A stretch of DNA of 64,000 bases from Lenzites betulinus (GCA_022264855.1 JABYQU010000017.1:434001-498000); one strand, 5' to 3'; numbered from the stretch's first letter, positions 46,467 through 58,214 are shown. A program made the numbers and translations. Notes: generated by a model not told the origin, from the letters alone.

Positions 46467-48991
46467 TTACCTCGTCAGACGGGAGATTGTGAACACGCCC
46501 AGAATGACCGCGGCCAGAGCACCGATACTCGCGGGGAGCAGGAGGTCCTTGGGGATACCCATGACCAGCTCAGGCTCGGGCGGGGGCTGCGGCACGTACG
46601 GGGGCGGGGCATACACGCTCGGCGTCGCAGCGTACACACTAGGCGTCGGGAGTGTGATCGACGTGGGCGGGCCGGACATCACTTCGGTTTTCTCGACCTC
46701 CTGCCTCTCGAGGGCAGCAGCAGCGGCGACTGCCTCGGCCTGTGCGGCGCTCTTCTCCGCCATCGCGTCCGCCCAGCCACGGCCGCCCTGGATGAAGAGC
46801 ACGACGCGGTCGATGTGCGACACACGCGCGATCTTCACCGCGTCGCTCACGTCCGTGTCGGACGTGATCAGCACCGTGTCCCCGTCCTCGTCCGTGTACG
46901 AGAGCGTGAAGTCCGTCGGGTCCGGCGGGAGCTCGGACGGGTCTGAGGTCTTGTACCCGGTGAAGTAGGGGTCCGTCGCGAGCTTGCCCGCGACGATCTC
47001 GCGCAGCGTTTCGACGTTGTCGTGGCGTGCCTGGAAGCGGTGCGTGCGGCCGCTGGGCGTGCGGAACTTGAACACGTACGTGCCGTCGTCCACAGGCGGG
47101 ATCGGCGCGGGTGGGCCTGCGATAGAGGGGGTCTTGTCTTTGGGGTACCCGGCGAGAGCGGACTCCTGGTCGTCGTCTACGACAGAAGCCGAGTCGTTCG
47201 GGTGAACCTCTGAGTGGGGGGATTGTACAATATTGCGCATGCTGCTCGAGAAACGGCGCGATTGCGAGTGGGTGTCTGTGGTGTGGTAGTGAGAGCCGGA
47301 GAGCATCGACTCGGTGTCCTCGTTCGCGCCGAGCGAGTCGAAGAAGCGACCCCACATGGGACCCCCCTCGGCCTCATTCTCTCCATCGGCCTCCGTAGTA
47401 GACATGGCGTTCATCTGACGCGCAAGTCAGGGTATGTTCTTTTCACGAAAAGGAGGGCAGTCCTTACCTGCTCCAATGTAGCATAGGTAAGCTTCAGTAC
47501 ATCCACAATGGCAACCAGGCGACCGTCAGCCTCCACAACGGGCAAGTTGAGGTAGTGTCCGTCTATCAGGAAGACGTCAGACCACTATAGAGATAAACCA
47601 ACGTCTGAGTACTCACTGTGCATCTTCTTCAGCGCATCGTGACACGTCATAGTAGGCGGCGCAGTGTCAGGATGGGGCGTCATAACCCGAACCACGCTAC
47701 ACCGCGTCGAGTCCAAGCCCGCCGCAATAACACGCAGCACGATATCCTTGCTCGTGAAGATGCCCGCGATCTTTGCGGGGCCGGGCTGGCCGGGCGCGGC
47801 GGCCTCCATTACACACACAGCGGTCGTGCGGCGCTCCTTCATGAGCTTCGCCACCTCGCGCACCGTCGTCTTCGGGCCGACGGTCGCGGGCTGCGTGCGC
47901 GAGTCCATGACGGTCGTAAGGTCCGGCAGCGCCGTCTTTTCGCGGAGCGCCTCGACGTAGGACAGCATCGCGGCCGCCTGCGGGTTTGCGCCTAGGCCAG
48001 AGCCAAGCTCGGACTGGACGCCCGCGAGCGCGCTGTAGAGCTTCTCGGAGGCGGAGGAGCTGCGCTCGACCTTGTCGAGGGCCTCGTGGAAGACCTTGGT
48101 GATATCGAGGAGACCGACGACGTTGCCCTCCTCGTTACAGACGGGCTATCGCACATCGGCGTCAGCATCGGTGTGTTCGTGGCGAGTGCAAGTATGCTTA
48201 CCAGATGCCTGAAATGTCTCTGCACCATCAACTGGAGTGCCTCGGTAGCACTGGTCGTATCCCGAGTGACCATAGGGTTGCGGGTCATGATCTGGCTGAC
48301 CGGAATGACATGCGGGTCCAAACCCTCCGCAGAAACCTACCCAACATTAAGCACAAACTAGACAACATCGCAGACTGCGCACGCACCCTATACGCCAAAT
48401 CCTTCGCAGTGAAGATCCCGCTGAGGCCCTCATCGTCATCGACGACCAGCACGCAGTCCGTGCGCTTCGCAGCACACAGCTGGCTCGCCTCGGACACGGT
48501 GATGTTCTCCGGCACGGTCAGCGCAGGGCTCGGCTTGAGCGCGGCGACGGTGCCCTTCTGCACGTTCGGCTTGTCCCTGCGACGGCGGCCCCCGGGTGCG
48601 CCCTGCAGCTGCGTGGTCGAGATCGTGCGCTTGCGCGAGAGCTCGGACTCGATCTTCTTGCGGATCGCCTGCACGTACGGGCCGTCAGCACGGGACTGCT
48701 GGCTGAAGGGCGTGCGCCGCTTCGAGGGCGAGCGCGGCGCGGCGAGGGGCCGCTCTGGGGCGAGGGGCGAGGGGGAGGTGGGCGTCGAGGACATCGCGCC
48801 GCGTACACGTGTAGTCAGCCCGGCCTATTAGGTGTGACACCTTTTCGAGCCGGTATCTCGGACGGTACGCATGTGCTCGAGCTCTCTCTCGCGGGCTGGG
48901 AGGAGAAGGAGCGGGAGCAGGTGACACGTACCTCGTCTCTCCGGTTCTGCTTCTTGCGGGTGTCCGCGGGGGAGCCCGAGAGGGTCGACAT
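46467..48991 (-). CDS. CBS- and PB1-domain protein (Mug70-like)
   Basis: 682-aa protein in six exons: 48991-48932, 48668-48387, 48336-48202, 48145-47617, 47562-47468 and 47414-46467. After a basic head (RRDEAIRKKIESELSRKR) come four CBS motifs in two pairs. Visible elements are TVSEASQLCAAKRTDCVLVVD, GIFTAKDLAYR, QIMTRNPM, VVGLLDITKVF, KERRTTAVCVM, GIFTSKDIVLRV and GRLVAIVDVLKLTYATLE. A PB1 domain lies at about residues 480-560 (FKFRTPSGRTHRF, TLSYTDEDGDTVLITSD). A single C-terminal membrane segment (ASIGALAAVILGVFTI) follows. This is the architecture of fission yeast meiotically upregulated protein Mug70. CBS pairs usually bind adenine nucleotides. Role unknown. An alternative start lies at 48794. 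Confidence 0.9.
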
Positions 48992-49460
48992 GGAGGCTGC
49001 TGTCTGGTGACGAGAGGGAGGAAGAGGAGAGAGTGCGCGTTCGGCAGGGAAGGGAATGGGAGAGGCAGCGCGAGGAGCGCCTGCGCTGCGGTTGTAGGAA
49101 GGAGAATGGGCAGGGATGGGGATTCGGGACATCGACTCGTTCGATGTGCACCAGCAGCGGGCCAGCGTCGGACGCGACCCGCTCCCCGCCTCTTCACCCC
49201 GGCGCCTGTTTTTCCCTGTTTGGCCCGAGCGGCTAGCCTCTCGCAGTTCATTCTTTCGCACATCCTCAATTGATTCCAGAACATGGCATTATACTACAAC
49301 TAAAGATACAGCATATAGGGTCCAGAAGACATCATAACGAGAGGGCCGTGAATGGCTAGAACGAATTCTGGAAGCACCTGCGCAACCTCGTCAGCCACCG
49401 CCACGACCTGGACACCGAGCCCAGAACTCACCGGCAACGAATTCCGTACGCTCCAGCCAC
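48992..49460. other. Intergenic, Mug70-like promoter
   Basis: 470 bp. The leader before 48991 is CT-rich on the coding strand. No gene is supported. Confidence 0.5.
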
Positions 49461-49813
49461 CTACGCAAGACGCTTGCGGGTCCGGGTGCCTCCTTCGCGG
49501 TGGGTGTACCAGTAATATAGCCCTCCAATGAGCGCCACCACAAAGAAGTTGGCTGCCGGATGTTACATTTAGCGCTCGGGTACGGCCAGCACAACATGTA
49601 TCTGCACATACCTGCGACGAATCCAACGACACCCTGGAAGAGGTCTGCTGCAAATGCAATGACTGCTTGCACGAGTTGTAGTATGCCGCCGACAAACTCC
49701 TGCACGAGTGCAAATATTGCCCGGAAGACAGCGAACACGGAGTTCAGTAGAGACGCGCCGATAGCGGCGAGCGACTGCAGCAGGTTTCCGAGAGCAGAGG
49801 GAACGGGAGACAT
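49461..49813 (-). CDS. Small hydrophobic membrane protein (97 aa)
   Basis: Two exons, 49813-49612 and 49552-49461, in frame over a 59-nt GT-AG intron. It starts MSPVPSALGNLLQSLAAIG. The first two thirds form long amphipathic and hydrophobic helices (LVQEFVGGILQLVQAVIAF). A final membrane segment (FFVVALIGGLYYWY) precedes a basic tail, GTRTRKRLA. The positive tail suggests an orientation with the C-terminus in the cytosol. I know similar small proteins from basidiomycete genomes only as hypothetical. No function is assigned. Clean splicing, hydropathy and codon use make it a convincing gene. Confidence 0.75.
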
Positions 49814-50111
49814 GTTGTGAATGCGCGTTGGTCGATTTGTGCTTGTGAGGTCGTGGTGTGTAGAGTGGTCGATACTCCTGTCTCGTCGCGACTCACCGTT
49901 CTTATACCGCTAGGCGCGTGACGTCATACGCGCATAACTTAGAGGAGTAGTTTTGAGGAGCTTTGAGGCCCCGTGCACGAGGCGCATGACTTCATGATAG
50001 TATAACATAACATTCGTTCTATCGTCCCACTCAAAGCAGTGTTCAAGCAGAATTCAAGATAAACACAGGGCCAGACCGGATATGAGATGACACTCAGCGC
50101 GCGCACTTCGC
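49814..50111. other. Intergenic gap
   Basis: 300 bp containing the small membrane protein promoter. A short AT-rich patch lies at about 49995-50070. Confidence 0.5.
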
Positions 50112-51284
50112 TCACTGCCTCCTCGCCCCAGCACCCGGCGCCGCCCCGTTCGCGCCAGCAGGCGGCGGCGTGCTCCAGCGGGACACGAGCCCGGTGATCT
50201 GGCCGTACACTTGCGCGAGCATCGGCGGCTTGCCGGGGCTCGTCACAAAGGCGAGGATGCGGCCGTGGACGAGGCCGACAGCGTCGCGCGTGAACTTGCT
50301 CTGGAACCAGCGGAAGCGGAGGAAGTAGGCGTAAATGAGGGGCGTGATGAAGGCGTTGCGGAACGTGACGGCACCCAGGACGACGCGGACCAGGGTGGCC
50401 AGCTCAGCGTAAGCAACGGCCCTCATGGCGTTATCGTAGTTGGCTGTGATAGGCCGTCAGTGGCGATGTCATGGTTAGACTGGTGGCGACCTACTCTTGA
50501 CCCACACTTGCAACTTCTTGGCAAGAGGGTGGGGCGTCGGAGCAGCGCCAGCCTGAGCGGGCGGGCCCGGAGGGAGGAACTGGGGCAGGAGAGTCGTACG
50601 CGTGAACGTGAGGGCATGGAAGAGGGAGAAAATCGCGTAGGGGACGAGAGCAACTGTAGTCCAGTTTGAGCAGCCTAATCAGACCCAAGATATGCAGGAC
50701 CTACGCGTCACAGGCTTCGAGGACCACCAGAAGAACGCTAGGATGAAGTATTGTACATTCTGCACGTGGATCAGAACGTGCTTCGCCAATGGATTTGAAT
50801 ATGGCGTACCTCGTCGAGCAGAGCGCGCTGTACCCAGGCAGCATTGGGTTGGGGTGTCTATCAAGCCACGTCTATATCACGCGATGCCAATACATGTGAT
50901 GGGATGGACCTACCCCGAGCGACTTTCTGTAAAGTGCTGTGTGAGCATCCATACGCATTATTTGAGAGTAACGGATACGTACTGGCACACAATGGCATAG
51001 CTGACGAGCGCCCCGGTGAAGCTCGCTATACGCCGCAGCACATACCTCAGTACCTCCTGCGCATGGGGCTGCAAAATTGCACCGCGGGGGACGCACCTTT
51101 ATACCACCAAGCAGAGACAGCTCTAAACAACGCCTTTGCGAAGAAGAACCTCAGGGAGCAAACCAGCAAGATAAAGTGGCCTGCGGCCCATACGTAGTGC
51201 TGTCCGGCCCGGCTCGTCAGTATCCCCGTAATACAAGCGAAAATCAAGTATAGCGGAGCGCGCCCTAACCTGTGTGGTAGCCAT
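50112..51284 (-). CDS. POM33/TMEM33 family membrane protein
   Basis: 255-aa ER/nuclear-pore membrane protein in eight exons: 51284-51270, 51199-51097, 51025-50983, 50926-50914 (13 nt), 50857-50810, 50759-50705, 50653-50495 and 50443-50112. It begins MATTQHYVWAAGHFILLVCS and has four to five helices. Family blocks include the first helix, ALVPYAIFSLFHALTFTRT, and the C-terminal TFRNAFITPLIYAYFLRFRWFQSKFTRD. Yeast Pom33 and fission yeast Tts1 shape ER tubules and help place nuclear pores; this role is inferred. The tail is Pro/Gly/Ala-rich. The ATG at 51284 was chosen because intron 1 then joins in frame to the first helix. Confidence 0.83.
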
Positions 51285-51739
51285 TGCACCGTGCGATACT
51301 GTCGAGGAGGAGAGAGAGAAGGGTGAGCGGACGAGCGGGACGTGGACAGTGGACGGGTGACACCAGGCACCAGTGACGCACACGAGGTTCTGCTTTAGGG
51401 CCGGCCCACGCGAGGGAGGCGCGTGCAGGTAGCTCACCTGCTGCTGCTCAGCGACATCATTGACCTGCAGACATCAAAGGCGCGCTCTCTCCACCATCTC
51501 TCCTCAATAGCGTGAACTCTGGGTATCTGAGGCTAGGCTACCTATACCACGGAGTAGCTAAGTGGCAATGATTAACGAGCAGAACTTTTGGCCACTTGGT
51601 GCAAACTGGCATGCGACAGATTGACTGGTGAATCGTGATAGAACATAATTCGATACACACGAGAAAAAATACATGCTGCACTGTTTACTGGCTCAATATA
51701 CAGGTTACATCATAGCATTGCATCGGCATCGAATGAGAC
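51285..51739. other. Intergenic with possible 5' leader exon of the POM33-like gene
   Basis: 450 bp. A CT-rich leader and a GT-AG intron (about 51303-51436) seem to lie upstream of the POM33-like start. The leader would contain ATGs that open a frame overlapping the main one. No other gene was seen. Confidence 0.4.
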
Positions 51740-54007
51740 TCAGACATCCAGGTGCGCAAGCGTCATGTTAGCCTCATCTGAGCGCGGCACGATCGTACAC
51801 ACGAAAGGTGCAGGTTGACTGTAGTAAAATGAACAGATAAGCTCATTCTATGCAACAGTGCTGGTTTCTGCACGCTCACCTCGTGAAGCCTGAAATGAAC
51901 TTCTCAGATGGTAGGACCTCGTGTCCCATGGCATCTACTGCAGGCCGAATGTCAAACAGGGCAACGATGTTCGCGATGGCAAGCCAGATGCTTGCGTCTG
52001 CGAAGGCTTGTCCCGGACAAACTCTACAGGAGTGGAGAATCATCAGAAAAATTGACCGGAGGCTCCGGCCGCGCGCACACCGTCTTGAGAGGACCTACCT
52101 CCGCCCAAATCCAAAGACGAAGTCAGTGGGAAGAAGGCGACCTCCTTCAGGTGCCGGCTCTAGATGACGTTCCGGACGGAACTCCTCCGGGTTGGGATAA
52201 TATCTTGTGTCGCGCGTCATTGCCCTTGCCAGGGCCGTCAATTCCCGCTGGTCGTGCGTCTTATATACCACTCGGAGGCTTACCATGTATTCGGGATGAC
52301 CATACAGCCAGCGGGGATATCGAAGCCGCGATAGTGGTCATCCGCCGAAAGGCTGTGAGGCAATCCTACGAATATACGATGTGTTCAGTGTCGGTGCACC
52401 TTGTCAAGGAACATAATGATATTCACCCATAGGAAAAGACGGATTCCACCTAAAAACATCCGCGGGTACTCAGGTGAGCCTCAGAATGTGGCAATGATAA
52501 TTCGTGACTCACCTGTGTATCTCTTCTAGCAACGCGTCAATGAATGGGAGCGACGCGCGATCGCTAAAATCTGGCAGTCGCGAGCTGCCGACCACCTTGT
52601 CGATCTCTTCCTGTGCCTTCAAGAGTACATGTCTGTTCCGCACCATGTGCCAGAAAAACATAGACAAGACGCCCCGACTCTGGTCGTCAATGGTGTCAGG
52701 AGATCGTCTTCTGTCGCGGTATACATATCGCCGTGCTCACCGTCTCTACTCCGGCTGGATGTCACAGGTTAGTTGTCTCGAAATTCAGCCGTGTTGAAGG
52801 TGCTCACCGCCGTATACACTTATCCCCAGACCCTTAATATCCTCCGCCTCCTCAGGTGTCGGAGAATTTCCGTATTCTTCGAGCACTGATGTGAAAATGC
52901 ACGGTGCCGCAGTTCCCGAAGCCTGAACGCAACGCGGGATTCTAGACGCGTGAGAAATAGAAGTGAGAACCAAGACTTACCACCGCGGAAGTCACCACGT
53001 CGTAGCCCGTGTTCAACCAAGCTTTCGCATTTTCGCGCACTTGCAGCGCGTGCCGCTTAAGGCCCGCTCCCGGCATCCAACTCGGTATGTATTTTACTAT
53101 ACACGACATCGGGATCAGCTTCTTACATACACGACACAGCTATGGGCACTTACATATTGTGTAGAAGTTGACCGGAAGCGTTCCGGTCTTTCCTGCCTCG
53201 TCCATACTGGACATACCGCGATCGGCGACCCGAAGAAGCTCGTCGTCGAGGGACGTCACCCGGCGCCCATACGTAACCTCGAGCATCATCGCTGCAAGAT
53301 ACCTAGAGACGAAAAACGCCCATGTGTCAACAACTGTCCAGTAACAACTTGTTTCAAGCCGACGCACAAGTGGAGATGGTCCACAAATTTATCTGGTTTG
53401 ACCATAAGGTTGGACAACAGGCGGCGCATCTCTCGGCGCTGGACGTCGTGGTGCTCTTTTTGCGTCTCCTTGCTGCCGACGGCGTCCGCGAGCCATTTGC
53501 GGTGTCTGCGAAACCGTTCTCCATACGGCATCGTTGGCAGCGCCGAACCTACCCCGAGCCTTCATAAATAACGGTCAGCTCGATGCTTCAGCTCTAGCGC
53601 GAATCTTCCTCACACTTCTGTCAACAGAACCAGCCTTGGCCTATCGGAATAAATGGCGCTGCGCTTGTCCAGCAGTTCCCTCGCAGCTTCAATAGAACCT
53701 AAGACGATCGTAGGGGTCCGGAATAGTTTGAAGTACACGACATCCCCTGGAACGGCATACCCACATATCATCATTCCTGCACGACCATGAACTGTGCTGA
53801 ATGGAACCCACCATATCGCCTATTCCACTCGAACAACGCCTTCTGAGGAGCGCTCATGGGAAGCTGGAGCGCATTTCCCAGGAGCGGCAGTCCACGCGGG
53901 CCGGGTGGAAGCTTTCGCCGCTCTCCTGTGAGCGCCTTCGCTGCGACGACAAGAATCACGGTCGACAAAGCGATCCAGATAAATCCCCATGGGAGGCCAG
54001 TGGACAT
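51740..54007 (-). CDS. Cytochrome P450 monooxygenase
   Basis: 511-aa microsomal P450 in 13 exons: 54007-53812, 53746-53614, 53559-53368, 53302-53154, 53096-52981, 52922-52808, 52754-52741 (14 nt), 52679-52513, 52449-52427 (23 nt), 52365-52284, 52224-52099, 52023-51880 and 51818-51740. An N-terminal membrane anchor (GFIWIALSTVILVVAA) precedes the hinge KLPPGPRGLPLLGN. The I-helix region is YGAGVETSRGVLSMFF; the usual AGxDT is changed to AGVET. The meander reads PEEFRPERHL and the heme loop FGFGRRVCPGQ, with the cysteine at about residue 440. It resembles the OrdA/CYP64-like P450s expanded in wood-decay Agaricomycetes, typical of xenobiotic or secondary metabolism. No biosynthetic core enzyme lies nearby, so its substrate is unknown. 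Confidence 0.93.
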
Positions 54008-55038
54008 CGCGGCGGGAGTCGACTACGCAGGACCGATGTCGCTACTAGTACGCAAGGACGCGCGACGCCACCAGTGGCAGATACTGCTCCCCTACTTATG
54101 CACTATTGACTACGCTCAGGTGATCGCCCAGCGGCAGCCTGGGAACCCGCGGGATTACGTCGCGCGTTCATCATACGAGCGGCCGTGGACTGAACTTTGC
54201 AACGAGAGCGGGCCATCAGTTCTGGCTCGCCGAAGACTCTTCCTGTTGGACAGAGAAGCGGTTACGTTCCTGTACGGTGACGCCGAAAAGAAGGGGGAAG
54301 ATCGTATGTGTTCTAGGTACGCACCGTTAACCTGGCGTTAGGACCTGCGCTAACGTACTCAGATCTTTGGTACGTTAGATTTGGTTGGATGCATCGCATG
54401 CGCCGATGATGCTCGGAGCCGCACTATCTCAACATCGGGAATGCGACACACAGGGTGTTATTTCCGTGACTACCCAGTACTTTGTTGAAGGTTATCGTAT
54501 CACCTCCGGTGTCTAAGCATTTGCCATGGGACACGATACAGAGTCCTGAAGTTATAGGGTCCGTACGTTAATTGATCACATATCTACTATCTAGGTCGTC
54601 GAGCACAGCATTTTCCCTACCAGACCGCGGGAGTATCCTGCACACAAACGGGGCTGGTGCGCTATGTTTATCCTCGTGGGTAGTATGTCGCGGAAGGTTC
54701 AGTCAGTCTACATTGATGAAACATCGGAGAGACGGCTACTACTTGGTGAACCAGAGATAAACTCTGCGAGGGGCGTGTGAGTTCTATCCGGATGTCGAAG
54801 CATGCGATGAGGATTACTCACGATGGCAAGGGGCTGCAGGTATCGAACGAGTACGCTGCGGCGACTACGTTCAGGTCCAGCTTGCGTGCGTTGTGCGCAT
54901 ACATCGGCCAGTGGCAGCGTGGATCAGAAGAGCAATGAATCAACGCATAAGTATAACACACAGCAGACACACAAGCCCCAGCTGGGCTGTCATAAACCGC
55001 AAACACCGCAAGCAAGCGAAACACGAGGGCAGGCTGCG
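54008..55038. other. Intergenic between P450 and HAS1
   Basis: 1 kb with the P450 promoter. Plus-strand frames here are shadows or too short. Nothing recognised. Confidence 0.5.
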
Positions 55039-57019
55039 CTAGCCACTCCACTGCGTGCCCCCCGCGCGCATCTTTTTCCGCTCCTGGCCCTTCTTGTACA
55101 CCTCGCGCTCCGTCCTCTTCCTTCCGAGCGTCTCCTCCCGGCGCGCCTTCGACGGCTCGCGCCGCCCCTGCCGCACGTCGCCGCGCTCCGCGTCCTCCTC
55201 GTCGCCCGACTCCTTGTCGACCGCGTCGATCTCCTCCCAGCGCTCCCCGTCAGACCCGTCCTCGTCGTGCCGCCGCTTCTGCCCGGTGCGCCCGCCGCCG
55301 CCCTTCCCGCCGCCGATGTTCAGGTTCACGCGCGGGGGCACGGAGAACCCGAACGCCTTGCCGACCTTGGTGAGGTCGAGCTGGTTCACGTCGAAGATCT
55401 TCTTCAGCGAGTATGAGGCGTACGCTTGTAGGTATGATCGGTACCCGTTGTGTGCGGACTGGTAGAGGAAGTAGTTCTGCTGGAGCAGCTTCTCCAGCTG
55501 CGGTTGGACAAAACGTCAGCTTCGCCTTCTACGAGAATACTACGACACATGGACTGACCTGGGACTGGACGTTGTTGATCTTGTCTGCTGGAAAGGTGAA
55601 CTCGTTCAGGGGGACCTTCGCTTCCTTCAAATACCGCAGGAACCCGAGTTCGCTCGGGAGCAGGAACATCAGACTCTTGCCCACCTTGCCCGCACGCGCC
55701 GTCCGGCCGACTCGGTGGATGTAGTCACGCGGGTCGTCGGGGGGATCGTACTGGATGATCCAATCTACCCTGGGGATATCCAAGCCGCGCGCCGCGACGT
55801 CTGTGCAGAGCAGTGTGCCTGTGTCGGCATTGCAGAACTCGAAGAAGGTAGCGGTCCGTTTTTGCTGCTTTTGCTTCCCCTGCATGACATATGTAAGTCA
55901 AAGAGGGCGTTATCATGGAGTAGATACGTACGTGAAGGTCAAGAACAGGAACATCGATGTAGTTGAGGAGTTCGGCGTGGTACTTTACAGAATTACAACT
56001 TGAGAAGAAAACCACCATCTTCTTCTTCATGTTTCGCTTGAGGAAGGTGAATAGGAGGAGGAATCGGCGGTCGGAGGGGCAAACGACATAGCCTTGGGAG
56101 AGCGTGGTGACGGTACTCGTCAATTCAGACTTGTCGACGTCGACGTAGAGGGGCCCGGGTCGTAATGATATCCTCGCCAAGTCGGTGACTTTTGTTGTTT
56201 GTGTCGCGGAGAAGAGCATAGACTGTCGGCCATCTGTGGAGGATGTTAGCGTTCGAATGTTTGGCCCGCGGTCCTACAAGCACGCACCATTGGGTAGGAT
56301 ATTGATGATTTTCTTCATCTGCTCCTCGAAACCGACCTCCAATATCCGGTCGGCTTCGTCGATAATCAGGCACTTCAGGTTTCGGAACACAAAGCCCTTC
56401 GTCCCCTAGCAATGCAGCGACATAAGTCAACCGGCTGCGACGCTTATAAAGACTGTAAAGCGTACCTCCAGATGATCAATAAGCCGACCAGGGGTCGCAA
56501 TGAGAAGGTTGACACCCTTCTGCAGTTTGATCTCCTCTGCCTTCCTATTTGCGCCCCCCATGATGATACCGTACGTTTGTGAGTGGTGCGACATGAGTTT
56601 CTGCGCTACCCCGAATATTTGCAGAGCAAGCTCTCGGGTAGGGGAGACAACAATAATTCCAGTGCCTAAATGTAGCAGAGAGAACCGTGGATTGGTCAGT
56701 AATGCCAGTATATATATTCGATACGATGCAACGCACCATTCCTAGGCTTGAACTTCAGCCTGTGCAGCATTTCAATAGCCGGGATGAGGAAGGCTAGGGT
56801 CTTCCCCGAACCCGTCCGTGCCGCGCCCAGTACGTCCTTGCCCGCCAGCAGTGGTGGGATCGACTTTTCTTGGATCGGAGTCATAGTCTTGAAGCCCATA
56901 TCCTCGAGGGCCCGCATAGTGTTTTCCGAGAGCTCAAGGTCGGAGAAGGGTCTGCGCTCCGCGCCCTCGGGAACGGCCTGGGGCACCGGTACCGGTGCAC
57001 TTATTTCGTCTGAAGACAT
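55039..57019 (-). CDS. HAS1: HAS1/DDX18 DEAD-box RNA helicase
   Basis: 560-aa nucleolar ATP-dependent RNA helicase for 18S rRNA and 60S assembly. Exons are 57019-56737, 56665-56466, 56405-56288, 56233-55932, 55879-55559 and 55497-55039. The motifs are in order: Q motif [16 protein letters not shown] (I), PTRELALQ (Ia), TPGRLIDH (Ib), DEADRIL (II), SAT (III), [13 protein letters not shown] (IV), [14 protein letters not shown] (V) and [10 protein letters not shown] (VI). The C-terminal block [30 protein letters not shown] is specific to Has1/DDX18, then a Lys/Arg/Glu-rich tail follows. It shares a 188-bp divergent promoter with PTH2. Confidence 0.97.
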
Positions 57020-57207
57020 GATGTTACAGGTCCCGCTAGCGTCTTAGCTTCAGATATCAGATATACAAGAGCAAGCTATAGACCGAGGCGCGATGCAAGG
57101 CAAGAGTCTGGGGAGGAGAAGCAGTTGAGGGAAGGAGCGAGTGTACAAGCGCCCGTCAAAAAGTCGAGGACACAGACGCGGATTGGCTCGGCGCTTTCCG
57201 GTGCACC
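57020..57207. promoter_or_regulatory. Short bidirectional promoter, HAS1/PTH2
   Basis: The two start codons are 188 bp apart and point away from each other. Both genes serve translation, so co-regulation is plausible. No TATA box is evident. Confidence 0.6.
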
Positions 57208-58214
57208 ATGTCTTCGCTCTCTTCTGCTCACAGTGGTCTGCACGCCCCCTTTTCCTCGCGCGCGCATCCGTCTGACATGGCTTCTAGTCATTATCGCAGT
57301 CTCTCTGCTTGCGTCTCTGAGTGCTGGGTACGTGCTCGGCGCGTGGAATAGTCACGGTCAGGCTGTGCCGAGCGCAGGACCGTCTGCAGCAAAACCCTCC
57401 GCCGCGGAGGCGGAGGAAGAGAGTGACAGCGAGGAGGAGGACCTTGCAGATGGCGATCTTTCTGCAGTCAAACCTGGAATATTTGAGCCATGCAAGATGG
57501 TAAACAAATACGCGTTTAGCACTTGGAGACGTCACGGATGACCTGCTTTACTGGCAGGTTCTGGTCGTCCGCACTGACCTTGGCATGACCACCGGGAAAA
57601 TAGCAGCACAGTAAGAAGCTTCTAAGGATACTCCTCCGTTATTCTCACCGCTTCTTGCATAGATGCGGGTGAGTAGCTGTAAGGTACCGGGTCTCACCAT
57701 AGCACTCATTTCATGCACGAAGGCACGCGACGCTCGCGTGTTACAAGATTCTGCAGAAGACTAACCCGGCAGTGAGTCGTACAGGGCAGTCTACGGCAAA
57801 CATACTGATTCTGCGGCGTAGCTCCTGAAACACTGGGAAAGGACAGGGTGAGCGGCCTTGACTTTCGCTGAAGATCACGAGAATTGACTTCGCTTCAGCC
57901 AAGCCAAGATCGCTCTCAAAGCCAGCTCGGAAGATGAGATCCTAGAGCTAGAAGCGATTGCGAAGAGTCTGAACCTGGCAGCTCGCTCTATCGTGGACGC
58001 GTGAGTTCTGTATACTGGGAACAGTCTGGAGGGTTCGAGGTGTTAACTGTGTACAGCGGCCGCACACAAATAGCCGCAGGTTCGCGCACGGTCCTGGGGA
58101 TTGGCCCAGGTTCGTGCACACAACGCTGGGCGTGGTTATAGGACTGATTCTCGAGTGTTCGCAGCCCCCGTGGAGTTGATAAACAAGGTGACGGGGAAAC
58201 TACGCCTGCTATGA
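57208..58214 (+). CDS. PTH2: Peptidyl-tRNA hydrolase 2 (PTH2)
   Basis: 192-aa enzyme that cleaves peptidyl-tRNA to recycle tRNA. Nine exons: 57208-57235, 57288-57499, 57558-57610, 57663-57668 (6 nt), 57723-57771, 57822-57847, 57899-58000, 58057-58109 and 58165-58214. A short N-terminal membrane helix (about residues 10-27, VIIAVSLLASLSAGYVLGAW) precedes an acidic Ser/Glu linker. The PTH2 domain (about 80-192) contains VLVVRTDLGMTTGKIAAQCGHA, ACYK, GQAKIALKASSEDE, DAGRTQIAAGSRTVLGIGP and the end NKVTGKLRLL. The helix resembles the mitochondrial or membrane anchor of animal PTRH2. The start at 57208 depends on a 52-nt first intron; in the main frame upstream of it there is no ATG. Confidence 0.92.

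Noticed and set aside
51740..54007. Secondary-metabolite gene cluster around the P450, MFS and GH78 genes
   Set aside because: The genes are separated by housekeeping genes, and no terpene synthase, PKS, NRPS or other core enzyme is present.
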